Positions 1 to 10,489 of a DNA stretch of 64,000 nt are shown piece after piece. This stretch comes from Takakia lepidozioides (Eukaryota; Streptophyta; Takakiopsida; Takakiales; Takakiaceae): assembly GCA_030704615.1 (NCBI GenBank), contig CM060731.1, positions 13,454,001-13,518,000 on the forward strand, written 5' to 3'. Made by a program: the position numbers and the translations under genes. How positions within the stretch are numbered: position 1 is the first letter of the stretch; the number at the start of each line of letters is the position of its first letter. The notes under the pieces were generated by a model. That model was not told where the DNA came from and ran no database searches. It worked only from the letters and a program-made list of their open reading frames with translations.

Positions 1-180
1 CCATCAACGTTGCTGGCAGCAAGTCTTGCGGACTTCTTCCTCATATTCACCGCAACAATTTCCTTTGGTGGCTTCTGAATCAATAGAAACCCACACATGT
101 ACACAAAAGTCATGAATGGCCTGCAAGTATTGCATAATCGACTTGGAACAGCACAAGAATATAGGAACACGAGTACTTAC

Positions 181-1012
181 CTTCCATACAACGGCCAATT
201 TTGTTGTTGAATCAATGTTCTTCCCTGCCCCAACAATAACCACTCATGTGCCCTTAGCCCCTGCCCCTATGTCTTGGGCACTCTGTCTAAGTTCACTGCC
301 GGTGTGATCCTCCAGTACAGGCACTCCCTTCTCAATAAGGGGGGATATGTCATCATTGGCACCATAATTAAGGCAAGGATCGTCACATGCCACGTTCTGA
401 ACTTTGTCCTCACCTGTGGCATCTTCTTCCACAATACTGCCCCATTTCCTTTGTCCACTGCCTCCACTGCTAGGAGGCTGCTCACCTGTACTTGTCATTT
501 CCACAGTAGTCGCAGGTGGGACAACACCATGAACAGGGGGCGACAACTCACACACAATGTTTGATGTTGATGGAGATTCATCTCTCGGCAGGTCCAAACC
601 GAGCTTCGCTGCCAATGCCATGTTGAACTTGTCTGTCTTAGATACTGCAGCGGAAAACATGGATTTCACTACCTGCAATTCCAATTTGTGCTCCATTGAG
701 CTGGCCTCCATTGTATGTTTCCATCCTTCCAAGCCATCAAGCCGAGAAGCCAATGCTCCAAGGCCCTGCCACAAAAAGAGTGCAAATACGATTCAATACA
801 TCTATCGCACTAGCCATGCGAGGTAATTTATTGGACAACAACACATGAAGGCAAAACCATAAATAATTGACAAGCACATCATTTCAACAAATGCAGGTGG
901 GTTAGTTACTTACAGATCGGGTGGCCCCTGCTGAATCAGAACCATACCCCTTGTTGCTATTCTTGCTCCCCGAAATTTCGGATAGAAGTGGAGGACGACC
1001 ACTTGTCTTAGC
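181..1012 (-). pseudogene. Possible exons of an unidentified minus-strand gene
   Basis: Two exon-like open stretches are joined in phase by good splice signals. The first (1012 to 914) follows a TAG acceptor and ends at GTAAGT; the second (765 to 181) follows GTGGCAG and ends at GTAAGT. The predicted protein is hydrophilic, rich in Ser, Gly and Glu, and begins with a Leu/Ala-rich stretch that could be helical. The second exon has an in-frame TGA at 244-246, after which the same frame stays open to the donor. The gene is therefore broken, or the splicing is different. A 60-base intron could lead to a further exon near 120-4. I do not recognise the family. A transposon-associated gene is as likely as a host gene, given the repeats around it. 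Confidence 0.3.
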
Positions 1013-1298
1013 CTACACATGGACATGATATGGGAATATTAGTGCCATCCTCTAAGATGTACTCATAAGACGTTGTATCACGATTTGTGATATGATCATG
1101 ATGCCTATGGAATAATTGTGCACACCATGACGTCACAAATATGTGAAATCAACCGTAGCTTGCCTGTGGCATCTTCCGCATTTTTGTGGAATGACCTACA
1201 ACATCAGCAGTAGAATATTTCAGACCCACTATGGTATGCTCCTGTGGCTATGTGGAATGACCTACAGTATAGGCAGTAAAATACTACACACCCACTCC

Positions 1299-1790
1299 AC
1301 GCAGATTACGCCACGTGCCATCCTCTCCAAAATACACGCGTTGCCCATACCGTTGCCCACATGTCGTCAAGCCCAGGTAACAGGGTGTCGCATCATTTTC
1401 CCGTAGGTGTGGACAAGTCCACACCCTTTGTACGTTTAGGATCCACGTGGGGGTGTTTGCCACGGAACATGTGGCCCCCAAACTTGCTAAAGCTGTGAAA
1501 ACAGCCAGTGGATGGTCTCACACCGAATGGCTTTTTTCACACCCACATGCCACGCCAGATGTCCGCTCCACATAAGTGCACATCGCCTCTTTGTCTCCAT
1601 ACATGTGTCATCCCCACAAAAATACACGTGTTGCACACACCGTTGCCCAGATGTCGTGAAACCCTGGTGACAAGGCAGTCGCATGGTTTTCCCGTAGGTG
1701 TGGACAAGTCCACACCTTTGTACATCTACGATCCACGTGGCGATGTTCGCCAAAGCACACGTCGCTCGTGGAAAAAGCCATGAACCCCGT
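1299..1790. repeat. Diverged tandem duplication, period about 291 bp
   Basis: Two copies share blocks such as CCCGTAGGTGTGGACAAG, which begins at 1400 and again at 1691, followed in both by a GATCCACGTGG block (near 1439 and 1729). Upstream, a smaller pair of blocks containing GGAATGACCTACA occurs near 1188 and 1255. No coding frame is conserved between the copies. The CACGTG-type sequences could act as G-boxes, but nothing shows that they do. Confidence 0.6.
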
Positions 1791-1985
1791 GAAAAAGGCC
1801 ACCCGTGGACTTCTCCACAAGGCCACCTGAGAGCTAGGCCGTCCACGGGGTGTCCGAAAGCACTCGTCGTTTCTTACACCCATGGCAGGTGTGGACTGGG
1901 GCGGATTCCACGGGAAAAAGTGTGAAAAAAGCCGTGGAAAAAGCCATTTTTTCTTCTAGTGAGTGTATAGAAATTCGTATAATAA

Positions 1986-2383
1986 AGTCAGCGCCGATTA
2001 GCCCTCATAGTATCCAAATACAGTTAATTCACAGAACATTCACAAAATCTGATATGCATTCAATCACGCACCCACAAAGGATTAAGGATGGCAGATATGG
2101 GCCACCTGCATTAAAGATTGGATTTCAGTGAACTGGAGTGACATGTTTGTCCGATGTGATAATTAGGCGCCCACTTCGGACATAATCTCAAATCCGCCAA
2201 AAAGAAAATAAAGTGGAGCAAACACCATGTCGTTGGTGTTCGGAAAAGTGGGATTCGGCGTCGATTTCTAAATGTACCATGTGAAGATCAATGGAGGTTT
2301 CATTTGTTTGCTAACATCAAACAGACTGTCGATGTCACCCAACAAGCAATAGGAAACTGACATGGATAGTCGGCGCCGATTTT
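1986..2383. repeat. Palindromic GGCGCC motif cluster, left group
   Basis: At least three copies or near copies of the palindrome AAATCGGCGCCGATTT lie here: a diverged copy near 1988, one with GGCGTCGATTT near 2254, and a strong one at 2369-2383. A half-like GGCGCC lies near 2168. A second, stronger group lies at 10490-11024. No gene is seen between 2384 and 2672. Confidence 0.6.
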
Positions 2384-2672
2384 AGCCTACCACTGGAATC
2401 CCTAATTAGCAAGAGGGAAGATTTGGTGGGCATTCAAGCACATATCGACAGAATAGTACAGACGACATCATGGCTTGGCTGGGAAGTATGACACCAATTC
2501 TTAAACGTCAAAATGGCAATAGTTCAAGAGCAAAGTCCACAAGATTACACAGTTGAATAACACGAACACAGGAAAACGAGCTAAACTGCAGGCTCCATAT
2601 TGTTCCACCAACCTATATAAAATGAACATGGATGTGTGTGCACACAATGTTTGTATGCCTAAAAGGATTAAA

Positions 2673-4064
2673 TCAGTAGTTACGCCTGCAAAGTGTGCAC
2701 GAGGTGTTCTGCAGCAGCCAGATATCTATGCACCCAGAGTGAAAACAGTGCCCATGGTCAATCAAAGTACGCACCGACTCTACTAGCAATGGACACTCCC
2801 GACAAATACTACAGTCATCGTAAGCATGCCCTTCAGCAGAAACAACACACATAGGAAAAGCCGTTGAAATGAAATCCATTGTCCAACGCGGGTCTGAGTC
2901 GTCCACCTCCATCTCGCCAACGTCAAAGTCTCCACTTTCCAGTTTGTCCCTTTCTTCCGAGACGTCCGATAAGGAGGAATCAGATGAAGCTTCCAGCTGA
3001 GGGACTATAACTGCTTGAAGTGCTTCGTGTCTTGCAATGCAATCCTCTAGTATATGTGCTGGAATCGTAAAGTAATGTCGGTCAGACGTATTTCCAGCTG
3101 CAAAATGGCCATTGCTCGCACTAGCATCGTCGCCGACTATGGGTGCTGTTCGTCCAGCCGCAGGTTGCTCCAGCTGCCTCGCGTTTCTCACCTCACTCTC
3201 TCCATGACAAGAGCCTTCACCCTCCTCCATGGCAGCAAAATTTCGAGGTGGAACCGAATGAATCGCGATATCTGTACTCCTCTAAGTCCGGACCTCGTAT
3301 ATCCAATGGTGCAGGAGGATCAAGGTGTGGTCTTGCATGCATAGACTTGGATTCTGAGCAGGACTTCGATCAGAATTCAGTGCCCAAGCAGAATGAGAAG
3401 CCTGTTTTTGAGTCAGCTGTTTCATCAGCCATTTGGCATATCGCAAAAACAACGGATACATGTCGACGCCAGTGCTGGGCGATTAGAGCAGACAGTGGAG
3501 CCCCATGCAAACAGCCCATTCGACCTGCCAAATCCCTTGGTGTACCAGCACCCATATACAGTGGAATGTGGCATCCTTCATTTATGGTGAAGGAAACGCG
3601 TAAGGACTTCTAGTTCTGCCCCCATGACATTCACCAGTGTGTTCGTGGCAAACTTAGCAAATTCAATCGTGACTGCAGTGTCAGAGACATTAGTGCAGTC
3701 TTTGTTAACACGGATAAGAACATCACCGAAGGAAGTACTGCATGAATATCATATCCACGTACTTCCATTTGTAACACTTCCATTCATGAAGTAATGCTGT
3801 TCGGAAACGATCGGGATCCGCAGATAGTGGCCAGTCCTGATCCATTATACGTACATTGAACATTCGCCCACCACCACTACCGAGGTCGTCGCGCCACTCC
3901 TCGAAATCATCCAGTGTCCATTCATGGCAAAACAACGAAAATGAATTCTCAATGCGGTGGAATAAGGCAAGTGTGTCCTGTAGAGGAACAACTATATCAC
4001 CATTGCGTGCAAAGTATCCACCCTCCTCCTCGCCCCATGGGCATCTTGTAGAACCACAAACCAT
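2673..4064 (-). pseudogene. Decayed gene with a C-terminal RING-H2-like finger
   Basis: Open segments on the minus strand read in order as one damaged gene: 4064-3723, about 3720-3573, about 3570-3370, about 3370-3235, then 3230-2673. They are separated by frame changes and at least one in-frame TGA. The last segment (185 residues) is acidic in the middle and ends in a RING: CSIC, a 15-residue loop, then HGHCFHSGCIDIWL and CTLC. This spacing fits the RING-H2 fold of ubiquitin E3 ligases, except that the third metal ligand, normally Cys, is His. The protein ends three residues after the last Cys pair. Whether the frame changes are mutations or unrecognised introns is unclear. The Ty3/gypsy element at 4169 is inserted just upstream, which would separate this gene from any promoter beyond 10188. 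Confidence 0.45.
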
Positions 4065-4168
4065 ACTTCAAAAGGAGACGTTCATGTAAAGTGAGAAATG
4101 AGAAAGTGTTCCCAACGAATGAGCGTTTCCTCAGAAATAGGAACCTTTATAGTAATGTGAGAGCCAAC

Positions 4169-5153
4169 TGTCGCGCGGTTTTTACTCACCCATCCCTTCG
4201 CTATCCGAGGCAGAAACTCCAAGATAGAAGAGTTGGAAATCTCTAAGTACTCAGCCCGCTCAGAACAATCAGTCATGACCTACAGCTAGTGTATCATGGG
4301 GTGTTTCCTATTTGTTTTCCTTCCCACATTCATGTTAGCTAGTTACCTTACTGCTGGTAATTAAGTATCAGTTTGCTTCATCAATTTATCGGATTCCATC
4401 AACTCATCAATTCATTCCACAGCTTCACTCAGATCTCTCTACACAGTGTGAGTATGAGGTGTGTATCAGATTAATATCTATCAAGTATCAGGCTGAAGCC
4501 ATGGAGTCTCTAATCTGCTCTACATTACAATTCTACTGCCTGCATTCATTAAGCATCAACAGATCCTCCTCCTACTCCGTGCTCTCCATCTTTCTGCTCA
4601 AAGATACACTCTCACCTCCTTTCCCCCAATGATGTCCGAAGTCTCTCCAAGAAGTGCTCCTTCCCACTCCTTCCAGCAGTGATCCCCCCCCCCCCGAAGT
4701 GCTCCAAAAATGATCCCCTTTTCAGTCCTTGCTTCTAGCTTTATCTTCCTACCCGTTGTTCTAACCGTTTCCCTCATTAACCGTCGTCCGTGAACTAACA
4801 TGTTCCATTCGCAGGTGTTGTTCCCCACAGTCGTTCCCTGTCCGGCTATCCGTTCCCTATGGTCGTGACAGCTGTGTCAAGCTGTGACTGGCTGTGTGAA
4901 ACTGTGACGGGCTGTGACGGGCTGTGTTGGCTGTGATGGGCTGTGTCGGCTGTGACGAGTTGTGTTGACTGTGTCTGGCTGTGTCGGCTGTGTTGGCTGT
5001 GACGGGCTGTGTTGGTTGTGACGGGCTGTGTCACCCCCCCCTAAAGTGCGCTGTTGTCACCCCTAAGGCTCCTGTTGGTCTCAGTCTGTGCAAAAATTAA
5101 GGGTACCCCACAGATCCCGTTTAAGTGTCTAAGTCCCAGACAGTCCTCTAACA
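4169..5153 (-). repeat. 3' LTR of the minus-strand gypsy element
   Basis: This 985-bp LTR is bounded by the TGT...ACA inverted ends. It matches the copy at 9068-10188 closely, with scattered single-base changes. From about 4862 to 5032 it holds a minisatellite built from variants of GGCTGTGACGGGCTGTGT, with fewer units than the other LTR, and this accounts for most of the length difference. Confidence 0.92.
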
Positions 5154-5170
5154 TTACCCCTTCCCCTCTC
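5154..5170 (-). promoter_or_regulatory. Polypurine tract of the gypsy element
   Basis: Read on the minus strand, the purine-rich stretch GAGAGGGGAAGGGGTAA ends exactly at the 3' LTR start. This is the expected place for the primer of plus-strand DNA synthesis. Confidence 0.8.
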
Positions 5171-5309
5171 AAAAAGCCGTGTCCTCACGGTTTACTGATT
5201 GGGATTAGCAATCCTTTGTGAGCGAGCACCTTTCTGACGTTGAGAGTTTCGTGGCGGACTGTGTGTACGAGCCCGAGGTCTGTCACTGATTCTATGGATT
5301 GTGTAACCC

Positions 5310-5600
5310 TAGTAGGCTGTGTTAAGCTGTGATAGGCTGTGTCATACTGTGGTATGCCGTGATAGGCTGTGATACACTGTGGTAAGCTGTGATAGGCTGT
5401 GATGCACTGTGGTAGGTCGTGATAGGCTGTGATACACTGTGGTAAGCTATGATAGGCTGTGATGCACTGTGGTAGGTCGTGATAGGCTGTGTTGCGCCGT
5501 GCTGGGCTGTGATATGTTGTGTCACGTCGTGATGGGCTGTGATAGGCTGTGTCACGTCGTGATGGGTTGTGATAGGCTGTGTCTCGCTTGTTCTGCCCGC
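5310..5600. repeat. Minisatellite at the 3' end of the integrase reading frame
   Basis: Degenerate units of about 14-32 bp, of the form GTGATAGGCTGTGATGCACTGTGG, are repeated here. The integrase frame reads through them, giving a C-terminal tail of about 90 residues with a recurring TQPITAYHS-like unit. The same GGCTGTG core builds the minisatellite inside both LTRs. Confidence 0.85.
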
Positions 5601-6779
5601 CTGGTCATATATGCTCGGCCTAGCGACAAGTGCTCCATACTCCGTTGGTAACACTGGCGCAGCCCGTGACTGCTTTTGCTTTTCAACATGCAAATCATGC
5701 TGCAATGGTTTGTCATGGATACCACAGTACCCCTTCAACTTATTAGCATTGACTCTTCCCATCATCTCTTTGTTAATGGTTTGTAACATGGCGGTGTTGT
5801 TATCATACATCTTTTGTATGACATAAGGTCCTTTCCATGGTGATTTAAGCTTAGAAGCTTTAATCTTTCCCTTCTTTTGCAACCATAGAACCAAATCTCC
5901 CGTCTTAAAAGTCTTTAACTTGCCTTTATCAAACTGTTCCTTCCTCTTCATCTGAATTCTGGTCATATTATCAGCCGCATCAGCACGTACTTCTTCCACA
6001 TGGTATAATTCATGTTTCCTGACTTTAATGGAATCTTGCAATTCCATTCTCTTTCCCCATTCCGTTCTCATGGTAGGTAACAGGAATTCCACTGGAAGTA
6101 AGGCTTCCATACCATAAACTAATTGGAATGGTGTATACTTAGTGGTGACTTTATATGAAGTCCTGTATGACCACAAAGCTGTCAGCAGCTTTGTATTCCA
6201 ATCCGTTCTGTTTGCATTGACTATCTTAGCCAAGATAATACATAGTATTTTGTTGGTAGCCTCTGTCTGCCCATTACCCTGTGGGTAATATGTTGTACTC
6301 TTCCTATGCACAATCATGAACTCTTTAGTCAACAATTCAATGGTCTCATTAATGAAGTGACTTCCTTGATCACTGATAAATTCCAAGGGACAGCCAAATC
6401 GTGTAAGTATGTTCTCATACAGAAACCTTGCTGTGGACTTGGCTGTGTTGTCCCTCAAAGCTTTAGCTTCCACCCACTTCGTAGTATAATCAGTGGCTGT
6501 AATTATGTACCTGTTCTGTGTATTCTTGGCTGGTGGGTTAATTGGTCCAACAAAGTCTAGTCCCCATTTCTGAAATGGTTCCGTAGGCATTGTAGGATGC
6601 AAAGATATTTTCCCAGATCTCTGCAAAGGTCCCAGCCTCTGACATTCATCACAACTCTGACAATACTTGTGTACATCTTTGAACAAAGTAGGCCACCAGT
6701 AACCTGCATGTAGTATTTTCCTGCTGGTAGTCTCTTCTCCAAAATGACCTCCTGCCACTCTTTTATGAACTTCCTCCAA
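5322..6779 (-). CDS. Ty3/gypsy integrase, N-terminus fused onto the gag end
   Basis: The frame is 485 codons long and has no usual start; it is open from the gag junction. It begins with an HHCC zinc-binding module (His in EVHKR and GGHFG, then CQSCDECQR), followed by the DDE core. The first Asp is in GLDFVGPI, the second in FISDQGSHF and the Glu in GNGQTEATNK, so all catalytic acids are present. A GPY-type module (PWKGPYVIQ) follows, then a tail encoded by a minisatellite. Integrase inserts the element's cDNA into the genome. Because reverse transcriptase and protease are absent upstream, this protein could only be made as part of a gag-integrase read-through, and its frame differs from that of gag. 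Autonomous function is therefore unlikely. Confidence 0.88.
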   Translation of the reverse strand: MEEVHKRVAGGHFGEETTSRKILHAGYWWPTLFKDVHKYCQSCDECQRLGPLQRSGKISLHPTMPTEPFQKWGLDFVGPINPPAKNTQNRYIITATDYTTKWVEAKALRDNTAKSTARFLYENILTRFGCPLEFISDQGSHFINETIELLTKEFMIVHRKSTTYYPQGNGQTEATNKILCIILAKIVNANRTDWNTKLLTALWSYRTSYKVTTKYTPFQLVYGMEALLPVEFLLPTMRTEWGKRMELQDSIKVRKHELYHVEEVRADAADNMTRIQMKRKEQFDKGKLKTFKTGDLVLWLQKKGKIKASKLKSPWKGPYVIQKMYDNNTAMLQTINKEMMGRVNANKLKGYCGIHDKPLQHDLHVEKQKQSRAAPVLPTEYGALVARPSIYDQAGRTSETQPITTHHDVTQPITAHHDVTQHITAQHGATQPITTYHSASQPIIAYHSVSQPITTYHSASQPITAYHSVSQPITAYHSMTQPITA

Positions 6780-8733
6780 AACTTTCTACTACTGGAGGTA
6801 TTAGTTTGGCTTTACTTCTTGTTACTATCATTGTACTTACTTTTGGTACAACACATGGCCTAACCATGTGAGCTGCCACCACTGGGCCCTCATTCACAGG
6901 AGCTCTCATCTCATTCTGGTGTCTAATCCAGAATGAACAGGCTGCCTTGCGATGTCCTGGCTGATTACAATAGTAACATAGTTCTTCACCATTGGGTCCT
7001 CGCCCTTGGTCTGCTCTTGGATTATTTTTGTAATCCTGATTCCCAGGCTGGTAATTCCCCCTTGGATTACCCTGATAGTTGCCTCTGGAATTTCCTTGGT
7101 AATTCCCTCTTGAATTACCTCTCCCTTCCATGCCATTGTTATAACCACCAGACCTACCATAGTGGTCCTGATCATTGTTTCTTCTTGGCTGGGGCTGCAC
7201 CTGATGCACCCTTACTTGCCTAGGTTCTCTTGCAACTGTCCTTCTGTTGTTGTAACAAATCTCAGTAGAATGGTTATCCATTTTACAGATAGTATAGTGT
7301 TTCTCCTTCATGTGGCATTCTGTGGTGGTATGGCCTTCATTTTGGCACTTTGCACACCATACACCCTTCCTCCAATGTGTTGCAGCCTCTGTGGTATACT
7401 TCTTCAAGATTTCTTCCAATCTTTTCTCATAGTTATCCCTCTTCAACTTCTCCTTTCTCTTACTCTTCCTTTTTAGTTCTTGCTCTTCTTCTTCATCTGA
7501 CTCATCCTCAGAGTCCTCATCATCCCTTTTCTCTCTCCTGAGCATCCCCAATTGCTCAATTCTGTTTGCAGTTTCAAATGCCTCCTCCACTGTATTATGG
7601 GGTAACATATCCACTTTCTTTTGCAACTCCGGTCTTAGTCCACTCACAAACCAAGTCTTCTGTAACCCTGGTGCTGGTACTGCAGCCAGCTTTTTCATCA
7701 TCAATTCCATCTTTTCCATATACTCCTCAACAGTTTCATGCTTCTTTTGCTTTAACTGTTGTAAACTCCCATACACTTCATCCTCAGTTTTACTTGTCCT
7801 GAACCTATTTCGGAATGCTGTATTCAAGCCATTCCAGGTTAGGAAATGATTATCAGGGAATCTTGCATATCATTCACTTGCTTTCTTTATAAGTGAACAA
7901 GGAAACAATCTCATCTTGGCATCATCGCCATTCTCATTGTTCACTATACACATGTGCTCAAATTGGCTAATGTGTACATCGGGATCCCCTTTTCCTGAAT
8001 ATATTGGAAAAGGTGGTTTTGCCCGTGTTGGTTGTAACGCCATCTGTGGCCCTACTTTCTGCCCACTGACAGGTGCTGGCACCCTTGCTGGTGCTGGTCC
8101 TTCTGGACCTGTTGTTGTTGTGGTGGATCGTCCACCAAGTGGTGGCCCTTGAGCACTCCCTGCTTCTGGCCCCACGATATTCACAGTATTCCCAGCTTCA
8201 GTTGCACTACTTCCCACACTCCCTGTCCCCCTAGAGCCAGATCCAGGCAGCCCGCCTGATCCCCCTGAGCCGACACCTTCGTTGGCCTGTGATCCAAGTG
8301 ATCCACTTGATCCAGGTCCAACAGGTTGGGATGTCCTGGTTGTAGTCTCAACCTCAGCTGTTGGGTCTACTTCTTCATATTCTTCCTCTTCCAATTTCTT
8401 CTCTCTGTTTTCATCCTCCAAGTTCTGCCCTTGGGTTTCTTCTTCACTCATGTAACTCAACTGTAATGGTGTTGGAGAGTCTGAACTCTCCGTTGGCTCT
8501 GCCACATCATCTCCTCCTTCTTCACCTTCCGCTTTAGAAACTGGAGTTCCTGCTTTTGGTGTTCCATGCCAACTCTTATCAAAGATTTCTGTCAAATCTT
8601 TTATCCAGGGATGTACCTCAGATCTTTCACCTCGTGATTGATCTTCTTCCTGTACCAATTCCCTTAATCTTTCTTGCAAAGAAACAGAAGGAGTGACATC
8701 CAACTCTAGTTCTTCCGGTATGGCAGCCTTCAA
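6763..8733 (-). pseudogene. Ty3/gypsy gag with one in-frame stop
   Basis: Gag is the capsid and nucleocapsid protein that packages element RNA. The N-terminal part (8733-7873) is acidic, then Gly/Ser/Pro-rich, and reaches the capsid start (PPFPIYSGKGDPDVHISQFE). A TGA at 7870-7872 sits where gypsy gags usually have Trp in a WY pair, after which the same frame continues to 6763. That stretch covers the rest of capsid, an acidic and lysine-rich linker, two CCHC knuckles (CAKCQNEGHTTTEC and CYYCNQPGHRKAAC), a degenerate third knuckle between them, and an Asn/Gly/Arg-rich spacer. The frame stops right at the join with integrase. A single nonsense change separates it from an open gag. Confidence 0.82.
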
Positions 8734-8740
8734 ACTCTAC

Positions 8741-9175
8741 TCACTTAATGGATAGCAATGCTATCACATAAACCAATGTTGGTAACCAACGTGCTCTTCC
8801 TCTACAGGCCACCTGATAAATCTTTATCACTCCTTTCTCCAGACCCCACTCTGGGTCAGCATCATGCACTCTCTTAAGAATGTTTTCTTTACAACCGTCT
8901 GGCAATTCCAAAAACCTCTGGAAGAATCGTTTGGACAATCTTTCCTTCTCAGTTTCACAAGGAATTTGATTCACATCAAATTCTTTAATTCTCCATCCAC
9001 CATGATCCCACCAGATGCCTGTCACATCTGGTTGTTCATGACCCAGATCCCCAGTATGATCGCCAAATGTCGCGCGGCTTTTACTCACCCATCCCTTCGC
9101 TATCCGAAGCGGAAACTCCAAGATAGAAGAGTTGGAAATCTCTAAGTACTCAGCCCGCTCAGAACAATCAGTCAT
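8741..9175 (-). CDS. Leader ORF reading from the 5' LTR across the primer site
   Basis: An open frame of 144 codons starts inside the 5' LTR, crosses the primer binding site and ends just before gag. The first third is LTR sequence; a very similar start occurs in the other LTR at 4276. The part after the LTR is charged and looks coding, with tryptophans and heptad-like acidic and basic runs. It may be the true N-terminal end of gag, cut off by the TGA before 8741, or a separate leader peptide. No known domain is recognised. Confidence 0.4.
   Translation of the reverse strand: MTDCSERAEYLEISNSSILEFPLRIAKGWVSKSRATFGDHTGDLGHEQPDVTGIWWDHGGWRIKEFDVNQIPCETEKERLSKRFFQRFLELPDGCKENILKRVHDADPEWGLEKGVIKIYQVACRGRARWLPTLVYVIALLSIK
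9050..9067 (-). promoter_or_regulatory. Primer binding site of the gypsy element
   Basis: Directly after the 5' LTR, the minus strand reads TTTGGCGATCATACTGGGGA. Its form resembles the TGGCG...GGGGA primer sites of Tat/Athila-type elements, which pair with the 3' end of a tRNA. Which tRNA is used cannot be told by eye. Confidence 0.6.
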
Positions 9176-10188
9176 GACCTACAGCTAGTGTATCATGGGG
9201 GTGTTTCCTATTTGTTTTCCTTCCCGCATTCATGTTAGCTAGTTACCTTACTGCTGGTAATTAAGTATCAGTTTGCTTCATCAATTTATCGGATTCCATC
9301 AACTCATCAATTCATTCCACAGCTTCACTCAGATCTCTCTACACAGTGTGAGTATGAGGTGTGTATCAGATTAATATCTATCAAGTATCAGGCTGAAGCC
9401 ATGGAGTCTCTAATCTACTCTACATTACAATTCTACTGCCTGCATTCATTAAGCATCAACAGATCCTCCTCCTACTCCGTGCTCTCCATCTTTCTGCTGA
9501 GAGATACACTCTCTCCTCCTTTCCCCCAGTGATGTCCGAAGTCTCTCCAAGAAGTGCTCCTTCCCCCTCCTTCCAGCAGTGATCCCCCCCCCCCCCCCGA
9601 AGTGCTCCAAAAATGATCCCCTTTTCAGTCCTTGCTTCTAGCTTTATCTTCCTACCCGTTGTTCTAACCGTTTCCCTCATTAACCGTCGTCCGTGAACTA
9701 ACATGTTCCATTCGCAGGTGTTGTTCTCCACAGTCGTTCCCTGTCCGGCTATCCGTTCCCTATGGTCGTGACAGCTGTGTCAAGCTGTGACTGGCTGTGT
9801 GAAACTGTGACGGGCTGTGACGGGCTGTGTTGGCTGTGATGGGCTGTGTCGGCTATGACGAGCTGTGTTGACTGTGTCTGGCTGTGTCGGCTGTATCGGC
9901 TGTGTTGGCTGTGACGGGCTGTGTCGGCTGTGACGAGCTGTGTTGACTGTGTCTGGCTGTGTCGGCTGTGTCGGCTGTGTTGGCTGTGACGAGCTGTGTT
10001 GACTCTGTCTGGCTGTGTCGGCTGTGTTGGCTGTGACGGGCTGTGTTGGTTGTGACGGGCTGTGTCACCCCCCCCCTAAAGTGCGCTGTTGTCACCCCTA
10101 AGGCTCCTGTTGGTATCAGTCTGTGCAAAAATTAAGGGTACCCCACAGATCCCGTATAAGTGTCTAAGTCCCAAACAGTCCTCTAACA
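9068..10188 (-). repeat. 5' LTR of the minus-strand gypsy element
   Basis: This 1121-bp LTR has the same ends as the copy at 4169-5153. It is 136 bp longer, mostly because its GGCTGTG minisatellite (about 9771-10068) has more units, including three copies of a block with GACGAGCTGTGTTGACTGTG. Confidence 0.92.
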
Positions 10189-10489
10189 CCAACGGTAATC
10201 CAAATGGTACCGAAAAGACCACGAGCCACAGGAATGGATGATAAATGTCCAACAGGGAAAAAATGGATCATCCCAATGGATGAATGAACGGATGGATTCA
10301 GTTTGTCAGGACGACTGTGAGTTCCTTGGGAACATTATGAAATTGTGGATTTTTTCGTGACAACCGAAATATTGTACTGAACGTAAAATGGGATACGGTC
10401 TACCTGAGGTCACGTTAAATGAAATCGGTCATTTATGTACAATGCACACGTATAGTAACAGAATTAAAAACCTATGAAGCACTTATACA

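Larger units (their letters stand above)
4169..10188 (-). mobile_element. Ty3/gypsy LTR retrotransposon lacking protease, RT and RNase H
   Basis: This is a structurally complete insertion of 6020 bp. Two long terminal repeats begin TGTCGCGCGG and end CTCTAACA, and the 5-bp target duplication CCAAC lies at 4164-4168 and 10189-10193. On the minus strand the order is 5' LTR, primer binding site, gag with CCHC knuckles, integrase, polypurine tract, 3' LTR. The protease, reverse transcriptase and RNase H block normally found between gag and integrase is missing, and the gag end runs straight into the integrase zinc-finger start near 6770. The integrase lacks a recognisable chromodomain, and the primer site resembles those of Tat/Athila elements, so I place it tentatively in that group. 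The LTRs are nearly identical outside an internal minisatellite, so the insertion is fairly recent. Confidence 0.92.

Noticed and set aside
3143-3613. Plus-strand open frame of 156 codons
   Set aside because: It is the complement of the RING gene pieces and has no domain; the minus-strand reading carries the RING motif.
4862-5032. Regular short repeats that might suggest a CRISPR-like array
   Set aside because: The units are contiguous variants of one GGCTGTG minisatellite without unique spacers, and the setting is a eukaryotic LTR.
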